Shown: positions 1 to 5,323 of the stretch, piece by piece
Layout: each line of letters starts with the position of its first letter
Position numbering within the stretch: the stretch's first letter is position 1
Origin: Synechococcales cyanobacterium PMM_0036
Lineage (GTDB): Bacteria > Cyanobacteriota > Cyanobacteriia > Elainellales > Elainellaceae
Reading direction: 5' to 3'
Length of the DNA stretch: 5,746 nucleotides
NCBI GenBank assembly: GCA_949127645.1
Contig: CASBQM010000355.1
Coordinates: forward strand, 1-5,746
Notes under the pieces: model-generated
What the model was told of the DNA's origin: nothing
The model's database searches: none
The model's input: only the letters and a program-made list of their open reading frames with translations
Translations under genes and position numbers: made by a program

Positions 1-156
1 CACAGTGAGACCCTCGACACCTCCAGGCGTGCGCACCACCCGCGCCCCAATCGATAGAACCGGCCCGGAGTTGGCGGCGCTGCGTAAGTGGCGTCCTTCA
101 GCGAACGTTGGGCCGCGCGGAAGGCCACTCTGCTGACGATAGTTTTTCAGATTCAT
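1..156 (-). CDS. N-terminal 52 codons of an unrecognised protein, cut by the left edge
   Basis: Reading the minus strand from an ATG at 156-154 gives 52 codons without a stop, running off at base 1. The protein starts MNLKNYRQQSGLPRGPTF and ends ...VVRTPGGVEGLTV at the edge. Third codon positions are mostly G or C and the composition is ordinary for a soluble protein, which supports real coding. I do not recognise the family. No signal peptide or membrane segment is visible in this part. The Shine-Dalgarno signal is weak: upstream of the ATG the minus strand reads CGTAAGTGT. The gene diverges from the HTH/ParA operon, so the 300 bases between them may regulate both. With only the N-terminus present it could also be a chance open frame. 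Confidence 0.4.
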   Translation of the reverse strand, partial: MNLKNYRQQSGLPRGPTFAEGRHLRSAANSGPVLSIGARVVRTPGGVEGLTV

Positions 157-159
157 ACA

Positions 160-197
160 CTTACGTGTGGTAGTCGACACGGTGCTTTTCACGTAAG
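160..197. repeat. Inverted repeat CTTACGTG ... CACGTAAG
   Basis: CTTACGTG (160-167) and CACGTAAG (190-197) are perfect 8-base inverted arms separated by 22 bases. The spacer contains shorter symmetry, GTGT at 165-168 against ACAC at 177-180. The pair sits just upstream of the minus-strand gene's start. It could be an operator for that gene or an RNA stem in its leader. Arms of this length can arise by chance. Confidence 0.35.
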
Positions 198-266
198 GTG
201 CAACTCGCGCGTGATTTGAGCGAAGCGGAACCTGTGGCTGACCAGCCGGACAAAAAGCCCCGGCAG

Positions 267-280
267 GCAGGTACGGTTTC
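267..280 (+). repeat. Isolated copy of the operon's repeat motif
   Basis: GCAGGTACGGTTTC at 267-280 matches the unit found many times inside the third gene, for example GCAGGTGTGGTTTC at 1746-1759 (two differences). It lies in non-coding DNA about 145 bases before the -35 box of the operon. A copy outside the protein-coding array supports a DNA-level role, such as a binding site for the encoded DNA-binding proteins, although one 14-base match does not prove it. Confidence 0.5.
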
Positions 281-421
281 GCGATCGGCGGTGCAAAATG
301 GGGTTCCCCTCCGGCCCGTCTCCATAGCCACTCGACTGATGTGTCGCGGTTCCACATGACAATTGGATCCTTCATGCAAGTTAGACCACAGCAGATAAAT
401 GGCTGTTGTGTCGCATTTTTA

Positions 422-450
422 TTGACGGAAATTTAACATTTAGGTACACT
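422..450 (+). promoter_or_regulatory. Sigma70-like promoter of the HTH/ParA operon
   Basis: TTGACG (422-427) differs from the -35 consensus at one base. After a 17-base spacer comes TACACT (445-450), which matches four of six -10 bases. Transcription would start near 457, only about 6 bases before the ATG at 463, so the mRNA would be leaderless or nearly so. The position also argues against the upstream TTG at 406 as translation start, because that codon would not be transcribed from this promoter. Confidence 0.6.
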
Positions 451-462
451 TCTGTTTCAGGC

Positions 463-837
463 ATGCGACCTCAGGATCTACTACTCGACCATGAACTCTG
501 CCGAATCCTCGGGATCTCTGTCCGGACTCTCCAACGCTGGCTGCGATATGGATGGGTTCAACCGTCGACTGCTATGCGGGCAAAGAACCGTAGATTGTGG
601 AACCGGGACGAACTAGAAACTATCAGACAAGTGCTTGAAAAAGGGGATCAATTTGATTCGGCTGCTGGTGTGCAATCAAAGAGGCGGCGTCGGAAAAACT
701 ACGACGGTCGTTACCCTGGCGCGGTGCTTCGCCGAGAAGGGGCAGCGAACGCTGCTGATCGACATGGATCCACAGGGGAGCATTCAGTCTCTGCTCGGCC
801 TGAATCCGCAGTACCACCTGTACAACTTCCTGATTGA
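463..837 (+). CDS. Small MerR/AlpA-like helix-turn-helix DNA-binding protein (possible HTH module of ParA)
   Basis: Residues about 6-60 form a helix-turn-helix of MerR/AlpA style: LLLDHELCRILGISVRTLQR, then WLRYGWVQP and a basic RAKNRRLWNRDEL segment ending in an ETIRQVL helix. The likely role is DNA binding, perhaps autoregulation of the operon. I chose ATG 463 because the promoter's -10 box lies immediately upstream. No clear Shine-Dalgarno is present, consistent with a leaderless message. The frame continues to 837 as a 124-residue protein. After residue 61, however, it is arginine-, alanine- and proline-rich and looks like an out-of-frame reading of parA, which starts inside it. The real HTH protein may therefore end by a +1 shift into the ParA frame, or the sequence may contain a one-base indel. 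The HTH domain is convincing; the tail is not. Confidence 0.6.
   Translation: MRPQDLLLDHELCRILGISVRTLQRWLRYGWVQPSTAMRAKNRRLWNRDELETIRQVLEKGDQFDSAAGVQSKRRRRKNYDGRYPGAVLRREGAANAADRHGSTGEHSVSARPESAVPPVQLPD
638..655 (+). promoter_or_regulatory. A5G4 run: Shine-Dalgarno for parA and possible +1 frameshift site
   Basis: AAAAAGGGG (638-646) is followed by ATCAAT and then TTG at 653-655. AAGGGG (641-646) with a 6-base spacer is the best ribosome-binding site in the operon for starting ParA at TTG 653. The same run could also allow a +1 slip. In the HTH frame the codons are GAA AAA GGG GAT, and GGG at 643-645 can re-pair as GGG at 644-646. The slip would join ...RQVLEKG to INLIRLLVCNQ.... The sequence alone cannot separate re-initiation, programmed frameshifting and an assembly error in the homopolymer. 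Confidence 0.5.
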
Positions 838-1480
838 ACGCCGGACATTGTCGGATATCGTCGTGAATGTCCGGGTCGACGACGGTGCCCGGCTGGATGT
901 CCTCGCCAGCAACCGTTCGACGAACGAGGCGGAGATCATGCTTTATAAGGAGACCCTCCGAGAGTTCATCCTATCAACGCTGATGCGGGAGGTCGAGAAG
1001 GATTACGACGTCATTTTGGTCGACACCTCGCCTTCGATCAGCCTGTTTCAGAACTGCGCGGCCGTGTACTGTCAAAACACAATCATCCCCATCGATATGG
1101 ACGTGCTCAGCGTACAAGGTGCATATGCCACGCTGCACGCGCAGCAGGCCCTTGGAAAGATGCTGAAGAACGCCACCGTAACGGACATTCCGATGCGTGT
1201 GGTCGGGTTATTGCCCCTTAAGGTCCATCGCGGACTCCAGGCCACCGACGTCGTTCTGAGGAGTCTTGAGCGCATGTCGGAGGATCTCCGGATTCCGATT
1301 CTGCCTAGTATTCGGACCGACCAAGCCGTGCAGCGAGCCGGCCGCAAGAAAGCATTTCTTGCGGACATCGAGCCCCGTTCGAAGGCGCTCGAAGACTATC
1401 GACTGCTCGCTGACCATTTGATAGAGACTTTCGGTGACAACATCCATGCCAGCGGCAAAGCGGCAACGCAGCAGGTCTAG
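653..1480 (+). CDS. parA: ParA/Soj-family partition ATPase
   Basis: Walker-type ATPase of the ParA/MinD superfamily, which dimerises with ATP, binds DNA non-specifically and moves plasmid or chromosome cargo with a partner protein. From TTG 653 it has 275 residues. The deviant Walker A is NQRGGVGKTT (residues 8-17), with arginine where most members have the signature lysine of KGG. Walker A' is LLIDMDPQGS (34-43) and Walker B is DVILVDTSPS (119-128). The C-terminal IRTDQAVQRAG and SKALEDYRLLADHLIE blocks are typical of the family. The length suits type Ib or chromosomal ParA; type Ia proteins carry an extra N-terminal HTH of the kind encoded just upstream. The start follows AAGGGG; an earlier TTG at 635 lacks a good site. 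The gene overlaps the start of the next one, suggesting coupled translation. Confidence 0.88.
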   Translation: MIRLLVCNQRGGVGKTTTVVTLARCFAEKGQRTLLIDMDPQGSIQSLLGLNPQYHLYNFLIERRTLSDIVVNVRVDDGARLDVLASNRSTNEAEIMLYKETLREFILSTLMREVEKDYDVILVDTSPSISLFQNCAAVYCQNTIIPIDMDVLSVQGAYATLHAQQALGKMLKNATVTDIPMRVVGLLPLKVHRGLQATDVVLRSLERMSEDLRIPILPSIRTDQAVQRAGRKKAFLADIEPRSKALEDYRLLADHLIETFGDNIHASGKAATQQV

Positions 1481-2822
1481 CAAAGAGGAGATCCTCGATC
1501 TCAATTACCTGGCTACAAACTCTAGCCTGGATGGAATGCTGTCCCACCTCAAGCCAGAGTTGCGGAATTTCTACGCCGACGCCTTCCCTTCCCTGCCGTC
1601 GATTTCAGAGATTACTAGAATCCCTCCACGAGGTGTGGAACCCACACCTCTGGAGACCACACCTCATGAAGCCACCAGAGGCGCAGCAAAAGCAGGTGTG
1701 GAAATCAACATAGTTGAAGCACTGATCTTCGCAGGTGCGGAAACCGCAGGTGTGGTTTCAACAGGTGCGGAAATAACTCCCCCTTCGGTACAAGTCCCAA
1801 GCCTTCTTGAGCGGATCGGCCCAGTGATTCCCGCAGGTGTGGCAACCGCACCTGCGGAAGCAAAACAACGGCCGCCCGAGAACGCTGTTCCGCCTGCCGA
1901 ACCCAACCCCTCAACAGGTATGGTTTCCACAGGTACGACAATCAAGCTACCCCGCGGAATGGCCCTTTTTCGCTGGAGGGAGGCTCAGGAATGCCATACC
2001 CGAGGGGAAGAGCAGGTACGCTCACGTCTATGGTTGGCCGCCCACAACCCAAAGGACGACAATCTGGATCGCTTCGCCGAATTGCCTCTGTCCCAGATCA
2101 CCCGATTGTGCGGCATGAGCGAAACCCAAACCCGTCTCGCCCTGCGCGGCCTAGTGGAAAAACTTGCCATTGTCCTCGAACAGGGGTACCGGGAAGCCGG
2201 GCAATCCCGGCGTTACCGCATCCGCTCCTTCCGGAACCTGAACGCCGCGCGTCGCGAGAGTGGTCTAATCTGGGTTTTACGAAACGGGCCAGGCGTCCGG
2301 GTCCTGACCGATTCCGGTTCTCAGGCGGTTCTTCAGAACTTCAGAGGTATGGTTTCCACACCTGCGGAAATCAGCTACTTCTTGGATCCCAGAGCTGCGG
2401 AGACCACATCTCCCGCAGGTCCGGAAACCGCAGGAGCGGCAGGTCCGGAAACCGCACCTCCTTTAAAAGAAAGTATAGAAGTAACGAAACAAAGAACGTC
2501 GTCGACGGCGCAGGCTGCTGTCCGTCAGGGAGTTGCCCGATACTTCACCCCACTCTTCGACGATGACGCCGTCAGCCAAGTTATCGAGGAAACCCTCTCC
2601 CAAGTCCCCGATATAACGGATCCAGAACTCCAGCAGCTCACCGAATACTGTGCTCAGATCGCCAATCAACTCTTTCGGGCCAACAAGCTGACCGGGACCT
2701 GGACCGGATTTATTATCAAACGGACACCGCGTCTTGCCCAGCAGGTCGTTACCGACCTGCGCGAAAAAGCCCGCAAAGAACAAGAAGTGCTCAGACAGTT
2801 CGAACAGGAGGGAAGGGAATAA
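1434..2822 (+). CDS. Large winged-helix DNA-binding protein, putative ParB-like partner or replication protein
   Basis: This 462-residue protein matches no family I can name. Its N-terminus is basic (KRQRSRSSKEE, residues 9-19). A central domain, about 176-285, looks like a winged helix: LSQITRLCGMSETQTRLALR (219-238) would be the HTH and EQGYREAGQSRRYRI the wing. It is flanked by Ala/Pro/Thr-rich linkers (66-170 and 304-345) built from pentapeptide repeats such as AGAET, AGVVS and TGAEI. A predicted helical C-terminal domain (about 366-462) ends in a charged stretch, LREKARKEQEVLRQFEQEGRE. Position after parA suggests the DNA-binding partner of a partition system; a replication initiator or operon regulator is also possible. 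The start could be GTG 1434 or ATG 1446 (458 residues); neither has a strong Shine-Dalgarno. Both overlap the end of parA. The coding sequence carries many copies of a near-palindromic DNA motif. Confidence 0.72.
   Translation: MTTSMPAAKRQRSRSSKEEILDLNYLATNSSLDGMLSHLKPELRNFYADAFPSLPSISEITRIPPRGVEPTPLETTPHEATRGAAKAGVEINIVEALIFAGAETAGVVSTGAEITPPSVQVPSLLERIGPVIPAGVATAPAEAKQRPPENAVPPAEPNPSTGMVSTGTTIKLPRGMALFRWREAQECHTRGEEQVRSRLWLAAHNPKDDNLDRFAELPLSQITRLCGMSETQTRLALRGLVEKLAIVLEQGYREAGQSRRYRIRSFRNLNAARRESGLIWVLRNGPGVRVLTDSGSQAVLQNFRGMVSTPAEISYFLDPRAAETTSPAGPETAGAAGPETAPPLKESIEVTKQRTSSTAQAAVRQGVARYFTPLFDDDAVSQVIEETLSQVPDITDPELQQLTEYCAQIANQLFRANKLTGTWTGFIIKRTPRLAQQVVTDLREKARKEQEVLRQFEQEGRE
1629..1940. 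repeat. First cluster of near-palindromic 15-18-bp repeats inside the third gene
   Basis: About eleven diverged copies of a unit close to GCAGGTGYGGAAACC lie here; the extended palindromic consensus is TTTCCRCAGGTGYGGAAA. Copies reading AGGT on the plus strand start at 1629, 1692, 1731, 1746, 1761, 1833, 1914 and 1929. Copies with ACCT, the other orientation, start at 1644, 1659 and 1848. Each start is the first base of a codon and each unit spans five codons. Three units are contiguous at 1629-1673 and three at 1731-1775. GAGGTGTGG-AAC-CCACACCTC (1630-1650) is a perfect 9-base inverted repeat with a 3-base spacer. The protein reading is a pentapeptide repeat (AGVEI, AGAET, TGAEI, APAEA). A centromere-like or iteron-like array is possible; expansion of a disordered linker is the alternative. 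Confidence 0.75.
2343..2460. repeat. Second cluster of the same repeats
   Basis: Units start at 2343 (AGAGGTATGGTTTCC), 2358 (ACACCTGCGGAAATC, reversed centre), 2415 and 2439 (both GCAGGTCCGGAAACC), with a degenerate half-unit at 2454. TTTCCACACCTGCGGAAA (2353-2370) is the best example of the palindromic form: the 8-base arms differ at one position and surround a CC centre. The units keep the same codon phase as the first cluster although the winged-helix coding region separates the two by 400 bases. They encode RGMVS, TPAEI and AGPET. Confidence 0.7.
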
Positions 2823-2875
2823 TGCCGGGCTTCGTAACTCACGAGTGGCATGCCTTGATGATGCATTTTGCTTAG
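2822..2875 (+). pseudogene. Possible start of a truncated downstream gene (17 codons)
   Basis: The stop codon of the 462-residue gene overlaps an ATG (TAATG, 2820-2824) preceded by GGAGGGAAGGGA (2807-2818), a strong purine-rich ribosome-binding site. The frame reads MPGFVTHEWHALMMHFA and stops at 2873-2875. The signal and overlap are typical of a coupled operon gene, but 17 codons are too few to identify. The Tn3-like sequence begins within or just after this stretch, so the operon's fourth gene may have been cut at that junction. A chance ATG is the alternative. Confidence 0.35.
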
Positions 2876-2886
2876 GTCAGGCCCGT

Positions 2887-2932
2887 GTTCAGCTTATCGC
2901 CTGGTCAGTTATCCGAACATGGGCATTGCTGA
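2887..2932 (+). pseudogene. tnpA: Left piece of a truncated Tn3-family transposase gene
   Basis: Immediately left of the IS5 insertion one frame reads VQLIAWSVIRTWALL. If the IS and one TGA copy are removed, it continues in frame as ...ALL-NTIDDEAYRRR..., which is Tn3 transposase. It lines up with the family segment that usually reads like GRI-KT-LLN-ID-D. The left limit is uncertain: the same frame stays open further left, but the resemblance fades before about 2887. All of the N-terminal part of tnpA is missing, so this is a remnant. The junction with the operon lies somewhere between 2823 and 2890. Confidence 0.5.
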
Positions 2933-2953
2933 GAGGATGTTTGAAAAGTCCGC
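2933..2953 (+). repeat. Left terminal inverted repeat of the IS5-family element
   Basis: The 21 bases beginning GAGGATGTTTGAAAAG are the exact reverse complement of 5394-5414. The direct repeat TGA abuts them at 2930-2932. Confidence 0.88.
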
Positions 2954-2991
2954 ATCGCCTCTGCGGGAGGGAACATCCATAACTTCCGCTG

Positions 2992-3252
2992 ATGCTGAAC
3001 AAAAGCTACGACACGGACCTGACGGATGCCGCATGGGATTTGGTTGCATCGCTCCTACCGTCAGCGCGGTTAGGTGGGCGACCGCGTACCACTGACTTGC
3101 GGGCGGTTCTGAATGCCATCTTTTATTTGTTGCGAACGGGCTGCCAGTGGCGCCTGCTTCCACACGAATTTCCACCCTGGGGCACTGTTTACCACTACTT
3201 CAGGTGCTGGGAAAGCTCTGGAACCTGGGTGCACTTGCACCGCTCTATCTAC
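2992..3252 (+). pseudogene. IS5-family transposase remnant, N-terminal part (DUF4096-like)
   Basis: The ATG at 2992 begins MLNKSYDTDLTDAAWDLVAS, followed by GGRPRTTDLRAVLNAIFYLL, RTGCQWRLLPHEFPPWGTVY and HYFRCWESSGTW. This is the conserved N-terminal domain of IS5-group transposases, found before the DDE catalytic domain. The 87 codons end where the inner IS inserted, after ...LHRSIY. The frame continues by chance into the inner IS to 3342. Across the insertion the reading resumes at 5354 as E-stop-TRVAAGRAVCPS. Intact relatives have roughly 260-280 residues, so most of the catalytic domain is gone and the gene is dead. Confidence 0.88.
3245..3252 (+). repeat. Target-site duplication of the inner IS, left copy
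   Basis: CTATCTAC directly precedes the left end of the inner element and is repeated exactly at 5346-5353 after its right end. It is an 8-base duplication of IS5 transposase sequence. Confidence 0.85.
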
Positions 3253-3274
3253 TTTCCGGCGCAAAATTCGAAAG
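3253..3274 (+). repeat. Left terminal inverted repeat of the inner IS
   Basis: TTTCCGGCGCAAAATTC followed by GAAAG; it matches the reverse complement of 5324-5345 at 21 of 22 positions, with G instead of A at 3270. Confidence 0.87.
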
Positions 3275-3412
3275 GCAAGTCCTTTCGATTGAGCGGCTCC
3301 ATAAAGCCGATTTTGACAGATCGAACATATCAGCCACGCTGATCGGAATAATAAAATATTTGTTTGTTTAAATGTATCGACAAACGGCACGATCTGTGTT
3401 TCACTATATGTA

Positions 3413-3742
3413 ATGAAATTGAGCACCGAGCAGCGGCTTCATCGCATCCTTCAGCGCCTCGCTGATCCCGGCGCCATTCTTCGCGGCTCGCTCCTCCATC
3501 GCTCGATCCGTCATGCTCGCGGTTGCCGCACCTGTGCCGACGGCGGCGGCCACCCCACCTGGATCCTCGCCACCGGCTACCCCGGCAAAAGAATCCATCA
3601 GCAGACCTTGCGGCCCCATGAAGTGCCCCTGGTGCGCCGCGGTCTGGCGAACTACCGCAGACTCCAAAAGGTGCTCGAACAGGTCTGCGAGTTCAACCGC
3701 CAACAATTACGGGCGGCTCGGCAGGACCAAGGCCATGATTGA
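3413..3742 (+). CDS. Accessory protein of the inner IS, DUF6788-like
   Basis: This 109-residue protein reads MKLSTEQRLHRILQRLADPG, then GSLLHRSIRHARGCRTCADG with a Cys-x2-Cys pair, GGHPTWILATGYPGKRIHQQ, and a C-terminal helix-rich part, RGLANYRRLQKVLEQVCEFN. The plan of a GSL start, small Cys motif, His-Pro-x-Trp, then NYRRL...LE...N resembles, from memory, the DUF6788 family of small proteins often encoded next to transposases; its function is unknown. The gene ends at TGA 3740-3742, overlapping the transposase ATG at 3735, so translation is probably coupled. No clear Shine-Dalgarno precedes ATG 3413. The opposite strand is also open here, which leaves some doubt. Confidence 0.62.
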   Translation: MKLSTEQRLHRILQRLADPGAILRGSLLHRSIRHARGCRTCADGGGHPTWILATGYPGKRIHQQTLRPHEVPLVRRGLANYRRLQKVLEQVCEFNRQQLRAARQDQGHD

Positions 3743-5147
3743 AGCTCGCCGCCTGCAAATTCACTTCGCCGATGGGTTCATCGCCGAAGCGGTGGAGGAT
3801 CTCTGGGAACCCTGGATGCAACAGGCCGATACCGTCTTGGAAGACGAAAAGCTGCTGTTGCTCATCCAACAAGAGTTGGCCAAACGTTATAAGAAAAGTA
3901 AGACCCGCGGCCGCCCCGCTACGCCTGCCGAAGTGGTGCTGCGCATGTTGCTGCTCAAACACGTCCGCGATTGGAGCTTCGAGGTGCTGAGCCGAGAGGT
4001 GCGGGCCAATCTGGTGTATCGCGAGTTCACTCGGGTCGGAGGTCACAAGGTTCCCGACGATAAAACCATGGGGCGGCTCGCGCGCCAACTGGGGCCCGAA
4101 GTGATTGAACAACTCCATCAACGCATGGTGCAAATTGCCGTTGAGAACAAGGTCACTACCGGGCGCAAGATGCGGGTGGACACCACTGTGGTGGAGACTA
4201 ATATCCACTACCCTACCGACAGCACATTGTTGGGCGATGGCGTACGCGTGCTGACGCGCGTCATGAAGAAAGTCAACACCATCGCTGGTGATGCAGTGAC
4301 ACGCTTACGCGATCGCACCCGCGCGGCGAAGCTGAAGGTCTTGGCGATCGCGCGCGCCAGCCGCAACAAAACCGAAACCGGCCAACAGAAGATGCAGCGG
4401 GCCTATCGCAGTTTGCTCGACATCACCAGCCGCGTGGTGGGGCAAGCCAAACTCATTTCCCGCCAAATCAGCGAGCGCATCCCGCGCCGCAACCGGGCAT
4501 TGCGCAAAGCCCAGCAGCAACTGGATCAGATGGTTCCGCGCGTCGAGCAGGTCTTACGCCAGACCCGCGAGCGCATCTTGCATGGCAACACCCAGTACGA
4601 AAACAAAATCCTCAGTCTGTTTGAAACTCATACCGAGGTCATTCGCAAGGGCAAGACCAACAAACCCAATGAATTCGGCAAACTGGTGGTCATTCAGGAA
4701 GCCGAGAACCAGATTGTGACGCGGTACCAGGTTTGTGATCGACGGCCTGCTGACTCCACTCTTCTGTTGCCCGGGTTGGAATACCACATCGAGCAGTTTG
4801 GACGCGCGCCTAATGTGGTCGCAGCCGATCCAGGATTCTTCTCGGCCGCCAACCAGAAGGGAGCTGAACAAAAAGGAGTGCGCCGTGTTTCCATTCCCAG
4901 CCATGGCACCAAGAGCGCGGCGCGCAGGCAACGGCAGAAACAGCGCTGGTTCAAAAGAGAGCAGAAATGGCGCACTGGTTGCGAGGGCCGGATCAGTGTT
5001 CTTAAACGCCGGCATGGGTTGCGGCGATCCCTCTACAAAGGGGCCGACGGCACGCGCCGATGGGTCGGCCTGGGTGTGATCTCCGACAATTTGATCCACA
5101 TTGGAAACCACCGGGCCAAGCAGGCACTCGCTCTGACTCGCACCTGA
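3735..5147 (+). CDS. ISNCY-family (ISDol1-like) DDE transposase
   Basis: Transposase that would cut the element's ends and join them to target DNA. From ATG 3735 it has 470 residues. The N-terminal part includes LRMLLLKHVRDWSFEVLSRE and a VPDDKTMGRLARQLG segment. The likely catalytic triad is D149 (MRVDTTVVETNIHYPTDS), D365 (VVAADPGFFSAAN) and E417 (GCEGRISVLKRRHGLRR). A basic helical insertion of roughly 200 residues, rich in Arg, Lys and Gln, lies between the two aspartates. The C-terminus, WVGLGVISDNLIHIGN, is typical of the family. An in-frame ATG at 3513 would add 74 residues, but that stretch is low-complexity Ala/Pro/Ser and shadows the upstream gene. ATG 3735 gives a tight ATGATTGA overlap with that gene's stop. 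No frameshift or stop is present. Confidence 0.86.
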   Translation: MIEARRLQIHFADGFIAEAVEDLWEPWMQQADTVLEDEKLLLLIQQELAKRYKKSKTRGRPATPAEVVLRMLLLKHVRDWSFEVLSREVRANLVYREFTRVGGHKVPDDKTMGRLARQLGPEVIEQLHQRMVQIAVENKVTTGRKMRVDTTVVETNIHYPTDSTLLGDGVRVLTRVMKKVNTIAGDAVTRLRDRTRAAKLKVLAIARASRNKTETGQQKMQRAYRSLLDITSRVVGQAKLISRQISERIPRRNRALRKAQQQLDQMVPRVEQVLRQTRERILHGNTQYENKILSLFETHTEVIRKGKTNKPNEFGKLVVIQEAENQIVTRYQVCDRRPADSTLLLPGLEYHIEQFGRAPNVVAADPGFFSAANQKGAEQKGVRRVSIPSHGTKSAARRQRQKQRWFKREQKWRTGCEGRISVLKRRHGLRRSLYKGADGTRRWVGLGVISDNLIHIGNHRAKQALALTRT

Positions 5148-5323
5148 TTCGGCCTCATCGTCAGTTCCAGTTTCCTTTAGGGTACATCCCCACTCTTTCC
5201 CTCTCCTCCTCAGGCCCTCTTCACCGGCTCCTCGGATCCACCCTCTCGTCCCGATTCGATTGTTAAACCCTACAGCCGACTGTTACGCTCGTTCTGCGGC
5301 CATAACGCGCCACTTTTGTTGCT

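Larger units (their letters stand above)
157..462. other. Divergent intergenic region upstream of the HTH/ParA operon
   Basis: This 306-base stretch lies between the start of the minus-strand fragment and the HTH gene. It holds an inverted repeat (160-197), one isolated copy of the operon's repeat motif (267-280) and a sigma70-like promoter at its right end (422-450). Half-matches to the motif's left arm are visible at GGTTCCACA (349-357) and, reversed, around 226-237; I count neither as a site. I see no tRNA or convincing rho-independent terminator. The layout fits a shared control region, or an origin or centromere region. Confidence 0.5.

Noticed and set aside
161..379. Minus-strand 72-codon open frame in the intergenic region
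   Set aside because: Composition is irregular, no ribosome-binding site is seen, and it overlaps the inverted repeat and the upstream motif copy.
406..462. Upstream extension of the HTH protein from TTG 406
   Set aside because: The promoter's -35 and -10 boxes lie inside this stretch, so it would not be transcribed from that promoter; the HTH domain starts well after ATG 463.
1629..1940. CRISPR array
   Set aside because: Units are 15 bases, diverged, in both orientations, irregularly spaced and in frame within a gene; there are no unique spacers of constant length.
2012..2025. Further repeat copy GCAGGTACGCTCAC in the third gene
   Set aside because: Only the first nine bases match; the GGAAA or GGTTTC half is missing, so it is likely chance.
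3253..3342. C-terminal part of the DUF4096 protein beyond base 3252
   Set aside because: This stretch is terminal repeat and non-coding DNA of the inner IS; the frame is open there only by chance.
3404..3706. Minus-strand 100-codon frame in the inner IS
   Set aside because: It looks fairly protein-like, but it is antisense to the better-supported DUF6788-like gene, and elements of this kind normally carry all their genes on the transposase strand.
3513..3734. N-terminal 74-residue extension of the ISNCY-type transposase
   Set aside because: It is Ala/Pro/Ser-rich, shadows the accessory gene in another frame, and ATG 3735 gives a tight overlap with that gene's stop.
3693..4208. Long minus-strand frame of 171 codons
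   Set aside because: It is the antisense shadow of the N-terminal half of the transposase, caused by GC-rich codon use; His/Leu/Pro-rich with no recognisable domain.
5185..5250. Pyrimidine-rich stretch after the transposase as a terminator or regulatory element
   Set aside because: No GC-rich stem followed by a T run is visible; it is only a skewed non-coding end of the IS.
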